Source: Rhizobium rosettiformans W3 (lineage in GTDB: Bacteria; Pseudomonadota; Alphaproteobacteria; Rhizobiales; Rhizobiaceae). From it: 64,000 nucleotides of DNA. The position numbers were made by a program, and so were the translations under genes. The stretch is taken from positions 310,001 to 374,000 of the forward strand of contig NZ_STGU01000001.1 of assembly GCF_004912135.1 (NCBI RefSeq). Direction: 5' to 3'. This document shows positions 28,158 through 36,673 of the stretch, in pieces. How positions within the stretch are numbered: the stretch's first letter is position 1; every line of letters starts with the position of its first letter. The notes below the pieces were generated by a model. The model was given only the letters and a program-made list of their open reading frames with translations, was not told the DNA's origin and searched no databases.

Positions 28158-29615
28158 TCAGTTCTGCGCACCCGCCATCGCGGTCAGCACCTGGATCGCG
28201 ACCTTCAACCGCTGGCGCACGACCGAGCGGCCGAGCAGCGCCATTGAGTCAAACAGCGGCAGCGAACGCTGACTGCCCGAGACGGCGACGAAGAGGGGCG
28301 GGGTGACGACGCGGAGCTTCTTGCCCATGCGTTCGGAAATCGCGCGCAGCTCTTCCTCGATGGTCGTGACATTCCATTCGAGGATCTTTTCGAGATCCGC
28401 CTGAACGGTCGTGACGATTTCGAGCGTCTCGGCCGGGCTCGTCTTCAAGCCGCCGAAGGAGGCTGGGGTGAGGCCCACGTCGTTTGCGAGCAGGAAGCCT
28501 GCGAGCGGTGGCAGTTCGCCAAGCTTGGTGACGCGGCTCTGGGCGAGCTTCAGGCCTTCGACCAGTCGGTCGTTCTCCATGGCCCAGTCGAGCGTGCGGG
28601 CGACGAAATCCTCTGGCGAGAGCTTTTCGCGCAGCCAGCGGCCATTCAGCCAGTCCAGCTTCTGGATGTCGAAGATCGCGCCGGCCTTTGAGAGGTTGTC
28701 CGGATCGAACTTCTCGATCAGCTCTTCCATGGTCAGCAGTTCCTCGCCTTCGGCGATCTGAATGAAGAACAGGCCGAGGAAGTTCATCAGCGCTTCTGGC
28801 AGGTAGCCGAGAGCGGAGTAATAGGAGATCGAGGTCGGGTTCTTGCGCTTCGACAGCTTCGACTTGTCGTGATTGCGCATCAGCGACAGGTGCATGAACT
28901 TCGGCGGCTCGAGACCGAGATGCTTGTAGATCAGGATGTGCTTCGGCACGGATGCCAGCCACTCTTCGCCGCGGGCGACGTGGGTGATCTTCATCAGGTG
29001 GTCGTCGACGACATTCGCCATGTGATAGGTCGGCATGCCGTCAGCCTTGAGCAGCACCTGCATGTCGACGCTTTCCCACGGGATCGACACGTCGCCATAG
29101 ACGCCGTCGTGGAAATCACAGGAGCCTTCGGTCGGCACCTTCAGGCGCACGACGGAGGGTTCGCCGGCTTCCATGCGGGCGGTTACTTCTTCGGCCTTCA
29201 GGTTGAGGCAGTGCCCGTCATAGCCCGGGGGCTTCCCGGCTGCACGCTGGGCTTCGCGCATCTGCTCCAGCCGCTCGGGCGTGCAGAAACAGCGGAAGGC
29301 GCCACCGTCGCGGACCATCTGCTCGACGAAGGGGCGGTAAATGTCCTTGCGCTCGGACTGGCGATAGGGACCATAGGGGCCGCCGACATCGGGACCTTCC
29401 GACCAGGTGAGGCCGGTCCATTTCAGCGCGTCCAGCACCTTCTGCTCGAATTCAGCCGTCGAGCGGGTCGCGTCGGTGTCCTCGATGCGCAGGATGAACT
29501 CACCGCCGAATTTCTTGGCGAAGAGATAGTTGAACAGCGCGATATAGGCCGTGCCGACATGGGGTTCGCCGGTCGGGGAGGGTGCGATGCGGACGCGGAC
29601 GCCTGATGTGGTCAT
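28158..29615 (-). CDS. gltX: glutamate--tRNA ligase (class I)
   Basis: This 485-residue class I synthetase charges tRNA-Glu. The HIGH-type motif reads PSPTGEPHVG near residue 10 and the KMSKS-type motif KLSKR at about 253. A C-terminal helical anticodon-binding region follows. The ATG at 29615 begins MTTSGVRVRIAPSPTG, the usual start; a longer frame to 29735 has no ribosome site. It lies just downstream of lysS on the same strand, separated by a repeat, with its own leader. Confidence 0.96.
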   Translation of the reverse strand: MTTSGVRVRIAPSPTGEPHVGTAYIALFNYLFAKKFGGEFILRIEDTDATRSTAEFEQKVLDALKWTGLTWSEGPDVGGPYGPYRQSERKDIYRPFVEQMVRDGGAFRCFCTPERLEQMREAQRAAGKPPGYDGHCLNLKAEEVTARMEAGEPSVVRLKVPTEGSCDFHDGVYGDVSIPWESVDMQVLLKADGMPTYHMANVVDDHLMKITHVARGEEWLASVPKHILIYKHLGLEPPKFMHLSLMRNHDKSKLSKRKNPTSISYYSALGYLPEALMNFLGLFFIQIAEGEELLTMEELIEKFDPDNLSKAGAIFDIQKLDWLNGRWLREKLSPEDFVARTLDWAMENDRLVEGLKLAQSRVTKLGELPPLAGFLLANDVGLTPASFGGLKTSPAETLEIVTTVQADLEKILEWNVTTIEEELRAISERMGKKLRVVTPPLFVAVSGSQRSLPLFDSMALLGRSVVRQRLKVAIQVLTAMAGAQN

Positions 29616-30017
29616 GGAATTCAGCTCGTGGTGCGTGCGGGGGACCTGGCGCCTGAACGCCGGACCGAAAATTGTGGGACTGCCGATGATGGCTGCGTGA
29701 TGCAGGTTTGCGCCCGGACGGGCGGCCTGTTCCACCGGGTGGCCTTAGGCCATATTCATAGCCGTGCGTCAAGAAAAACCACGGATGCCGGCCCTTTGGT
29801 GGCCCTGCCGAAAAAAACTTCAAAATTATTTTTCGAGGGCCGGAACCCGGCGGCTGATCCCGCGTTCTTGAGAACAGAGCGCAGGCCGTGCCAACCGGAC
29901 GCGACGGGATATGGGGAACATGGAGGTTTTTCCGGTTTCTCTCCGTGGCCAACGAAATGGCAGGCGAGCCCCTTAACCGTCCGGCCTGTGCTCTCCCCCA
30001 AGTCCCCGCCCCCAAGG
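29616..30017. other. intergenic region upstream of gltX, no gene seen
   Basis: About 400 bases separate gltX from the terminator of the SLC13 gene. Open frames on both strands have poor starts and no recognisable protein features. An AT-rich patch at about 29810-29835 probably belongs to the gltX promoter region. No clear -35/-10 pair, RNA gene or repeat was found. Confidence 0.4.
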
Positions 30018-30047
30018 AAAACCTGCGTCCCGCCGACGCAGGTTTTT
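30018..30047 (-). terminator. rho-independent terminator after the SLC13-type gene
   Basis: AAAACCTGCGTC, loop CCGCC, then GACGCAGGTTTT forms a perfect 12-bp stem with T runs in both directions. It lies about 30 bases beyond the minus-strand stop at 30079. Confidence 0.85.
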
Positions 30048-30078
30048 CTTTGCGTTTTTTCCCCGTTTCAAAAGGCGG

Positions 30079-31848
30079 CTAGCTGACCGGCCAGACCATC
30101 AGAAGTGCTGGGACCGAGACCACCACGATCAGAAACGACAGAGGCAGGCCGAGCCTCGGATAGTCCGAGAAGCGATAGCCGCCGGGCCCCATGACCAGCG
30201 TGTTGCACTGGTGGCCGATGGGGGTGAGGAAGTCGCACCCCGCGCCGATCGCGACCGCCATCAGAAAGGCTTCCGGCTTGTAGCCGAGACCTGTGGCGAA
30301 ACTCGCGGCGATCGGGGCCATGACGAGAACGGTCGCCGCATTGTTGAGGAAGGGCGTCACAGCCATGGCGGTGAGCAGGATCATGGCGACCGCGCCCCAG
30401 GCCGGCATACCGCCAGCCACCGCGTTCAGCCAGCCGGCGATGACATCGCTGCCGCCTGATGTGCGAAGGGTATCTGCAACCGGAATGAGCGCTGCCAGCA
30501 TCACGAGGATCGGCCCGTCGACGGCACGGTAAACCTCGCTCACCGGCAACACGCCGAAGGCTACCATGGCCAGAGCGGCCGCGAAGAAGGCGATGGCAAC
30601 CGGAGCGAGGCCGAGGGCCGTCGACCCCATGGCGACCACCAGGATCGCCAGCGGGATGAAGATGTTGCGGCTGGTGCCGAGCAGGATTTCGCGTTCGGCG
30701 AGCGGCAGGCAGCCGAGCTCTGTGAGGATGGCGGGCATCTGCTGGCGCAGGCCCTGCAGCACCACGACGTCACCGGAGCGCAGCGTCAGTTGCCCGAGGC
30801 GCTCGCGGATGCGCTTGCCCTGGCGACTGACGGCCAGGAGGTTGACCCCATAGGTGTGCACCAGAGAGAGCTCGCTGGTCGTCTGTCCGATCAGCGGCGA
30901 GCCGCGACCGATGACCGCCTCGACGGAGGAAATGTCACCACGCTTTTTCCGGTCGCCTTGCGTGTTGCCCGAGAGGCTGAGATTGCCCTGCGAGACGATG
31001 CGGTCGAGCGCCTCGGAAGGGCCTTCCAGCAGGAGGGTATCCTCCTCATGCAGCAGGACATCCGGAAAGGGCGAGAGCCGTGTATGCCCGCGCAGGATGG
31101 CCGTCGCGACGACATCCCCGTGAGCCGTCTGCAGGAGATGATGGAGCGTCTTGCCGGCGAAGGGCGACTGGCGCGTGATCATCGCCTCCGTGGCGAAGCT
31201 CGAGGCTTCCAGCGCTTCCTGCAGCGAGGGGTTCTGGTTCTCGCGGCGCGGCACGAGCCAGTAGAAGAAGATCAGGAACAGAATGCCAGCAACGGCCAGG
31301 GTCCCTCCAACGGGCGTGAAGTCGAACATCGTGAAGGGTTGGCCCGTCAGTTCCTCGCGCAGGCGCGAGACCGCGATGTTCGGCGAGGTGCCGATCTGCG
31401 TCATCAGGCCGCCGAGAAGGGCCGAGAATGCCATGGGCATCAGGAAGACGGAGGGCGTGACTGCGGATCTGCGGGCGAACTGGAACGCGACCGGCATCAT
31501 GATGGCGAGGGCGCCGATATTCTTGATGAAGGCGGAAAGCACGGTCACCGTCACCAGCAAGAGCAGCATTTGCCCGTGCAGGGAGCTCAGAGCCGGAAAA
31601 AAGCGCTTGATGGCAAGATCCACGACGCCTGAGCGCGCCACGCCGGCGCTGACCACCAGAGCGCTGCCGACGATGATGACTAGATCGTCCGAGAAACCGG
31701 AAAAGGCTTCGCTGGCCGGCACCAGCCCGAGGGCAACGGCCGCGACGAGGGCCACGCAGGCCACGACGTCGTAGCGGAACTTCTCCCAGAGAAACGCGCC
31801 CATCATCAAGGCGATGAGGCTGAAGGCGAGAATTTGCTCGTAGGTCAT
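30079..31848 (-). CDS. SLC13-family anion permease with two TrkA-C domains
   Basis: This 589-residue inner-membrane protein has two clusters of helices (about 1-195 and 395-589). The middle region, about residues 205-380, is soluble and holds two TrkA-C/RCK_C modules (GDVVATAILRGHTRLSPFPDVLLHEEDTLLLEG and YGVNLLAVSRQGKRIRERLGQLTLRSGDVVVLQG). This is the layout of the citrate/sulfate/dicarboxylate transporters. The helical parts carry the family motif TQIGTSPNIAVSRLR and the C-terminal counterpart TPIGHQCNTLVMGPGGYR. The ATG at 31848 starts directly before the first helix. The substrate is unknown. Confidence 0.88.
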   Translation of the reverse strand: MTYEQILAFSLIALMMGAFLWEKFRYDVVACVALVAAVALGLVPASEAFSGFSDDLVIIVGSALVVSAGVARSGVVDLAIKRFFPALSSLHGQMLLLLVTVTVLSAFIKNIGALAIMMPVAFQFARRSAVTPSVFLMPMAFSALLGGLMTQIGTSPNIAVSRLREELTGQPFTMFDFTPVGGTLAVAGILFLIFFYWLVPRRENQNPSLQEALEASSFATEAMITRQSPFAGKTLHHLLQTAHGDVVATAILRGHTRLSPFPDVLLHEEDTLLLEGPSEALDRIVSQGNLSLSGNTQGDRKKRGDISSVEAVIGRGSPLIGQTTSELSLVHTYGVNLLAVSRQGKRIRERLGQLTLRSGDVVVLQGLRQQMPAILTELGCLPLAEREILLGTSRNIFIPLAILVVAMGSTALGLAPVAIAFFAAALAMVAFGVLPVSEVYRAVDGPILVMLAALIPVADTLRTSGGSDVIAGWLNAVAGGMPAWGAVAMILLTAMAVTPFLNNAATVLVMAPIAASFATGLGYKPEAFLMAVAIGAGCDFLTPIGHQCNTLVMGPGGYRFSDYPRLGLPLSFLIVVVSVPALLMVWPVS

Positions 31849-31946
31849 GGGGCTCCGGCAAGAGTGCGGATCATCGATGAAGGCGTAAGCGCTTGCGGCA
31901 GGTCCGGCAAGAGGCGATCCGTGTCCGTGGCGACTGCTCCCGTAAA

Positions 31947-31972
31947 AAAGGCCCATCTCGCGACGGGCCTTT
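31947..31972 (-). terminator. rho-independent terminator of the TerC gene
   Basis: AAAGGCCC and GGGCCTTT pair around a 10-base loop, followed on the minus strand by a run of T. It lies 22 bases past the terC stop. Confidence 0.82.
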
Positions 31973-31993
31973 CAATGTTCTTGAGCCGTATCC

Positions 31994-32752
31994 TCAATGG
32001 ACCACTTGCTTCGACAGGCGGTCGCGCTCGCGTTTGCGGCGGGCAAACATGTTCAGGACCTCCACCAGTGCGGAGAAGGCCATCGCGGCGTAGACATAGC
32101 CCTTCGGGACATGGAAGCCCATGCCTTCGGCAATCAGCGTGGTGCCGATCATCAGGAGGAAGGCGAGTGCCAGCATGACGATCGTCGGGTTCTTCTCGAT
32201 GAAGTTGGCAAGCGGGGTGGCAGCCACCAGCATCACGGTGACGGCGGCAAGAACGGCCACGACCATGATCGGCAGATGAGGCGTCATGCCGACGGCGGTG
32301 ATGATGCTGTCGATCGAGAAGACGAGGTCGAGCAGCAGGATCTGGCCGATCGCGCTGGCAAAGGTCGTCGACGCCGTCGAGGCGATGAAATCCTCTTCCT
32401 TGTCGATCGGATCGACGTTGTGGTGAATTTCCTTCGTGGCCTTCCAGACGAGGAAGAGGCCACCGGCGATGAGGATCATATCTTTCCAGGAGAAGCCGTG
32501 GCCGAAGGCTTCAAAGACCGGCGTGGTCAACTGGACGATCCAGGCGACGGTGCCGAGCAAAGCGAGGCGCATGACAAGCGCCAGGCCGATGCCGATGCGG
32601 CGGGCCCTTTCGCGCATCTCCTGCGGCAGCTTGTTGGTCAGGATGGAAATGAAGATGAGGTTGTCGATGCCGAGAACCACTTCCATGACGACGAGCGTCA
32701 CGAGGGCGACCCAGGCGGCGGGGTCCTGGAGGAGAAGAAGGATATCCTGCAT
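31994..32752 (-). CDS. TerC-family integral membrane protein
   Basis: This 252-residue protein has seven to eight helices and the TerC metal-site motifs. The first is [21 protein letters not shown] near the N-terminus and the second is [18 protein letters not shown] in the centre, both with buried acidic residues. TerC proteins are linked to manganese export in some bacteria and to tellurite resistance in others. No ter operon is present, so a manganese or membrane-protein-associated role is more likely. The ATG at 32752 is preceded by GGAAGACAACA. A strong hairpin lies in its leader. Confidence 0.88.
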   Translation of the reverse strand: MQDILLLLQDPAAWVALVTLVVMEVVLGIDNLIFISILTNKLPQEMRERARRIGIGLALVMRLALLGTVAWIVQLTTPVFEAFGHGFSWKDMILIAGGLFLVWKATKEIHHNVDPIDKEEDFIASTASTTFASAIGQILLLDLVFSIDSIITAVGMTPHLPIMVVAVLAAVTVMLVAATPLANFIEKNPTIVMLALAFLLMIGTTLIAEGMGFHVPKGYVYAAMAFSALVEVLNMFARRKRERDRLSKQVVH

Positions 32753-32787
32753 TGTTGTCTTCCGTGCTGATCAAACGGAGGGGGGAA

Positions 32788-32812
32788 CCCAAGACATGCG
32801 GCATATCTTGGG
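32788..32812 (-). promoter_or_regulatory. leader hairpin upstream of terC
   Basis: CCCAAGA and TCTTGGG form a 7-bp stem over an 11-base interior in which ACATG and CATAT can extend the pairing. It lies 36 bases before the start codon with no T run, so it is more likely a regulatory leader structure than a terminator. TerC genes in other bacteria can be under manganese riboswitches, but I cannot match that consensus here. Confidence 0.35.
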
Positions 32813-32865
32813 CATTGGCAAGCCGCCGATAAAAGTCCCCCGACGGAACAAAGTTCCCTCAGTGA

Positions 32866-33552
32866 TCAGACACGGGCGTCCGTGTTTTTCGGACCATAGA
32901 AGTTCATGAACATCCGCAGGCCGGAATCGACAACCCGCCCGATCTCCTTGTCATCCGGACGGACCGGGATGTCATTGAAGAGGCGCTTCTTGAAGTAACC
33001 CGCCGTGGACATGTCGATGAACTGACGGGCCGCCAGGTCGCTGTCCTCTACGTCGAGCTCGCCCTTCTCATGCGCCGCTGCAATATAGTCCTGCAACAGA
33101 ACCTTGATGTTGGTCGGCGACGAGGCGAAGAAGCGCTGACAGAGGGCCGGCATTCGGTCGAGCACGCCCATAAGAATGCGCATGGTGGGGATCATCTCGG
33201 TGTCGAGAATGAAGTGCGCATGGGCGAGCGCGTAGCGGCGGAGGCCTTCCTCGACATTGGCGCTCTCTGCCAGGATCTGGCGAATTGCGGCATCGAAGGC
33301 GCTCTTCTCACGCTCGACCAGAGCGCCGAAAAGATCTTCCTTGCTCTGGAAGTAAACGTAGATGGTACCTTTCGATACGCCAGCTTCGCGCGTGACGTCG
33401 TTCATGCTGGCGGCGTCGTAGCCGAGCTTCATGAAAACGCGTTTCGCGCCGTCCAGGATCTGGCCTCGCTTGACCGGGTCTGCACCCGCCGCGAACCGGC
33501 CGACCCCACCGCAGCCCTCGGGGACTGCCATTGTGATCTCTTCCTGTTTCAT
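32866..33552 (-). CDS. TetR-family regulator of the adjacent efflux pair
   Basis: The repressor of about 228 residues has an HTH at about residues 32-72 (ILDGAKRVFMKLGYDAASMNDVTREAGVSKGTIYVYFQSKEDLF). An AefR-like C-terminal domain follows. Three in-frame ATGs (33570, 33552, 33531) are possible starts. I prefer 33552, though 33531 with AAGAGATCACA is also good. It is divergent from an EmrA/EmrB-type efflux operon with a palindromic operator between them, the usual drug-responsive arrangement. Confidence 0.88.
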   Translation of the reverse strand: MKQEEITMAVPEGCGGVGRFAAGADPVKRGQILDGAKRVFMKLGYDAASMNDVTREAGVSKGTIYVYFQSKEDLFGALVEREKSAFDAAIRQILAESANVEEGLRRYALAHAHFILDTEMIPTMRILMGVLDRMPALCQRFFASSPTNIKVLLQDYIAAAHEKGELDVEDSDLAARQFIDMSTAGYFKKRLFNDIPVRPDDKEIGRVVDSGLRMFMNFYGPKNTDARV

Positions 33553-33655
33553 CGTCTGCCTCGGCATCACGCCATCAAAAATTAACTTAGAGGGATCTTC
33601 AGTGAAAATCCGCGTTTCTATGCCTTGATATGCGTTAGCGAAACCTATATGTCAA

Positions 33656-33678
33656 TCGAACCGAACGGTTCAGTTCGA
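33656..33678. promoter_or_regulatory. palindromic operator between tetR and the efflux operon
   Basis: GAACCG-AA-CGGTTC is a perfect inner palindrome. TCGAAC and GTTCGA form an outer inverted pair, giving nested symmetry over 23 bp. The position, 30 bases before the efflux start, fits a TetR operator. Confidence 0.55.
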
Positions 33679-33707
33679 ATAAATTCAACCCATCCCTGGT
33701 TTCCACC

Positions 33708-34895
33708 ATGTCATCGACGCAAAGATCCACCGCCCTTCGTTCCACTCCTACTCCAGTCGATCGGAATGAGGCCGCGCCCGTGACCGAAACGGAAGCCGGG
33801 GTACCAGATCCGGCTCCGGAAGCCGCACCGTCCAAGCCCAAGCGCCGCAGCCCGGTGCTGCCCGTCATCCTGGCAGCACTGCTCGCCGGTGGCGCGTGGT
33901 ATGGTTATGAGTGGTGGACCAATGGACGCTTCATGGTGTCCACGGAGGACGCCTATATCGAGGGCGATATCGCCATCATCTCGCCGAAGGTCTCGGGCTA
34001 CGTCCAGACGGTCAATGTGAGCAGCAACCAGTTCGTCCGCGCGGGTGAGCCGCTGGTGACGCTCGACGGCGGCGACTATCAGATCGCTTACGACCAGGCT
34101 GTGGCGAACAAGGAGACGGCTGAGCTGTCCGTCAAGCGGATCGACGCCCAGATTATCGGCGGAGAGGCCAGTGTGGCCCAGGCCCAGGCCCAGCTCGGAG
34201 CGTTGGAAGCCTCGGTCCGCGGCGCCGAGATTACGGCCAATCGGGCGAGCGAACTTGCATCCAAGTCGGTCGGCACCACGGCCGACCTCGACAACGCGAA
34301 GGTGGCGCTGGATCAGGCGCGCGCCAATCTCGTTGCCGGCCAGGCTGCCGTGGATTCCGCCAATGCCAATCTTTCGATCCTCAAGGCGCAGCGCGAGGAA
34401 GCGCTGAACACCGTGCGCCTGCAGCAGCTGGCGATCGATAAGGCAAAGCGCGACCTCGACTTTACCGTCCTCAAGGCGCCTTATGACGGCGTTGTCGGCA
34501 ATCTGGCCGTTCAGGCCGGTGATCTCGTCTCCGCCGGCAAGCGGCTTGCAGCGCTCGTTCCGACCAACGAGCTTTATATCGAGGCGAACTTCAAGGAAAC
34601 GCAGATCGCCGATCTCGTGCCGGGCTCCAAGGTGTCGATCCATGTCGACGCCTATGGCGACCAGCCGCTCGAGGGCACCGTCACGTCGATCGCCCCGGCA
34701 TCGGGTGCCATCTTCTCGATGCTGCCGGCCGAGAACGCGACCGGCAACTTCACCAAGGTCGTACAGCGGGTGCCCGTTCGCATCGCGCTGCCCAAGGATG
34801 CTCTTGCCGGTGGCCATCTGCGCGCCGGCCTCAGCGTCATCGTCGACGTCGACACCCGCACGGCCCCTGACGGCCAGGCGCTTGCCGCGAAGTAA
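33708..34895 (+). CDS. HlyD/EmrA-type membrane fusion protein
   Basis: This 395-residue adaptor has a cytoplasmic proline-rich start and one transmembrane helix (about 46-64, PVLPVILAALLAGGAWYGY). Lipoyl halves flank a coiled-coil hairpin (about residues 120-230, rich in Ala, Gln and Glu). The C-terminal barrel carries FKETQIADLVPGSKVSIHVDAY. It links the inner-membrane pump to an outer-membrane channel. It is followed at 34 bases by the EmrB-type pump. Confidence 0.92.
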   Translation: MSSTQRSTALRSTPTPVDRNEAAPVTETEAGVPDPAPEAAPSKPKRRSPVLPVILAALLAGGAWYGYEWWTNGRFMVSTEDAYIEGDIAIISPKVSGYVQTVNVSSNQFVRAGEPLVTLDGGDYQIAYDQAVANKETAELSVKRIDAQIIGGEASVAQAQAQLGALEASVRGAEITANRASELASKSVGTTADLDNAKVALDQARANLVAGQAAVDSANANLSILKAQREEALNTVRLQQLAIDKAKRDLDFTVLKAPYDGVVGNLAVQAGDLVSAGKRLAALVPTNELYIEANFKETQIADLVPGSKVSIHVDAYGDQPLEGTVTSIAPASGAIFSMLPAENATGNFTKVVQRVPVRIALPKDALAGGHLRAGLSVIVDVDTRTAPDGQALAAK

Positions 34896-34929
34896 GATCA
34901 CCGGCTGACGTTATCGAAAGGGCCGTGTC

Positions 34930-36510
34930 ATGGCCGCAGTCACGACAGATATCGCGCCCTCGGCTCCCGCCGAGGAGCGGATGGATCCCAGACGCGTCTT
35001 CGCCTTTCTGGCAATGGTCTTCGGCATGTTCATGTCGATCCTCGACATCCAGATCGTTTCGGCTTCACTCTCCGAAATTCAGGCCGGTCTCGGTGCGGGT
35101 TCCGACGAGATCGCCTGGGTGCAGACGTCTTACCTGATCGCCGAAGTCATCATGATCCCGCTCTCGGGCGTGCTCGCGCGCATCCTGTCGACGCGGGTTC
35201 TCTTCACCTTTTGTGCTGCCGGGTTCACGCTTGCCAGCGCACTGTGTGCGACCGCGACGAACATCGAACAGATGATCGTCTATCGCGCGATCCAGGGCTT
35301 CATCGGCGGCGGCATGATCCCTTCCGTCTTTGCGGCCGCCTTCACGATCTTCCCGCCGTCCAAGCGCAACATCGTTTCGCCCATGGTTGGCCTTGTGGCG
35401 ACGCTGGCACCCACCATTGGTCCGACGATCGGCGGTTACATCAGCCATGCGATGTCCTGGCACTGGCTGTTCCTGATCAACGTCATTCCCGGCGTGCTGG
35501 TCGCAGCCGCGGCCTGGAGCCTGATCGATTTCGACAAGCCGGACCTCAAGCTTCTGAAGAAGTTCGACTGGTGGGGTCTTGCCTCCATGGCGGTCTTCCT
35601 GGGCACGATGGAGTTCGTGCTGGAAGAGGGCAACAACAAGGACTGGTTCAACGACCATCACATCGTGATGGGCACCATCGCCATGGTGATCGGTGGGGCA
35701 ATCTTCTTCTGGCGCGTGTTCAAGGTCGAGTTGCCGGTGGTCGATCTCAGAGCCTTTTCCAACGCCAATTTCGCCTTCGGTTCGCTCTTTTCCTTCGTCA
35801 TGGGGGTTGGCCTTTACGGTCTCACCTATCTCTACCCGCTCTATCTGGGACGCATCCGTGGTTATGACTCGCTCATGATCGGCGAAACGATGTTCGTTTC
35901 CGGTGCTGCAATGTTCCTGACGGCGCCCGTTGCAGGGGCTCTGTCGAACAAGCTCGATCCGCGCGTCATGATGATGATCGGTTTCGGTGGCTTCGGGCTT
36001 GGCACCTATATGATGACTGGCATGACCGCGGACTGGGACTTCTATGAGCTGCTCGTGCCGCAGATCCTGCGCGGTTGCTCGCTGATGATCTGCATGGTCC
36101 CGATCAACAATCTGGCGCTCGGCACCCTTCCGCCGGACCGCATCAAGAATGCGTCCGGCCTGTTCAACCTCACCCGTAACCTCGGCGGCGCCGTGGGGCT
36201 CGCGATCATCAACACCATGCTGACGCAGCGCTCCGATGACCATTATGCGAGACTTTCCGAGCAGCTCTCCTGGAGCAACCAGGCGGCTCTCGACTGGCTG
36301 GCGAGTGTCGGTGCCAACTACGACAGCTATGGCCTCGATGGCACGGCAGTCGCGATCGCGAAGCTTTCGGGCGTTGTCACGCAGCAATCCTGGCTCTTGT
36401 CCTTCATTGACGTGTTCATGGGGCTGACAGTGCTTTTTGTCGCGCTGATCTTCCTCGTGCTGCTGTTGAAGAAGCCGAAGGGGGCAGCCCCGGCCGGCTC
36501 CGGGCACTGA
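34930..36510 (+). CDS. DHA2-family MFS drug exporter (EmrB-like)
   Basis: This 526-residue transporter has 14 predicted helices. DHA2 motifs are visible in helix 1 (FMSILDIQIVSASL), SDEIAWVQTSYLIAEVI, and motif C-like GLVATLAPTIGPTIGGYI. With the upstream HlyD-type protein it forms a two-component efflux pump, expected to expel hydrophobic toxic compounds using proton influx. Regulation is by the divergent TetR protein. A terminator follows at 36568. Confidence 0.93.
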   Translation: MAAVTTDIAPSAPAEERMDPRRVFAFLAMVFGMFMSILDIQIVSASLSEIQAGLGAGSDEIAWVQTSYLIAEVIMIPLSGVLARILSTRVLFTFCAAGFTLASALCATATNIEQMIVYRAIQGFIGGGMIPSVFAAAFTIFPPSKRNIVSPMVGLVATLAPTIGPTIGGYISHAMSWHWLFLINVIPGVLVAAAAWSLIDFDKPDLKLLKKFDWWGLASMAVFLGTMEFVLEEGNNKDWFNDHHIVMGTIAMVIGGAIFFWRVFKVELPVVDLRAFSNANFAFGSLFSFVMGVGLYGLTYLYPLYLGRIRGYDSLMIGETMFVSGAAMFLTAPVAGALSNKLDPRVMMMIGFGGFGLGTYMMTGMTADWDFYELLVPQILRGCSLMICMVPINNLALGTLPPDRIKNASGLFNLTRNLGGAVGLAIINTMLTQRSDDHYARLSEQLSWSNQAALDWLASVGANYDSYGLDGTAVAIAKLSGVVTQQSWLLSFIDVFMGLTVLFVALIFLVLLLKKPKGAAPAGSGH

Positions 36511-36567
36511 CAGGATCATCCCGGCGTAAGCTTCCCGCGCCATCCTGCCCAAGATCTCCAAGCCTCA

Positions 36568-36594
36568 AGGCCGCCTTCGGGCGGCCTGTTTTTT
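36568..36594 (+). terminator. rho-independent terminator of the efflux operon
   Basis: AGGCCGCC-TTCG-GGCGGCCT is a perfect 8-bp stem with a stable UUCG-type loop, followed by GTTTTTT. Confidence 0.9.
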
Positions 36595-36603
36595 GTGGTT
36601 ATA

Positions 36604-36639
36604 GAGGTACGTACATCAGATTTCTGATTTACGTACCTC
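36604..36639 (+). promoter_or_regulatory. 36-bp near-perfect palindromic operator before the xyl LacI gene
   Basis: The arms GAGGTACGTA (36604) and TACGTACCTC (36630-36639) are exact inverted copies, and the inner ATCAGA/TCTGAT pair continues the symmetry. Only one position pair and the two central bases break it. It ends 35 bases before the LacI-type start and is probably its autoregulatory site. Confidence 0.7.
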
Positions 36640-36673
36640 AGTGACTGGTGTAGGACAGGCGCCGGAGGAGACT

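Noticed and set aside
29628-30086. A 152-codon frame in the gltX leader region
   Set aside because: It runs through the terminator at 30018-30047 and shows no protein-like pattern or ribosome site.
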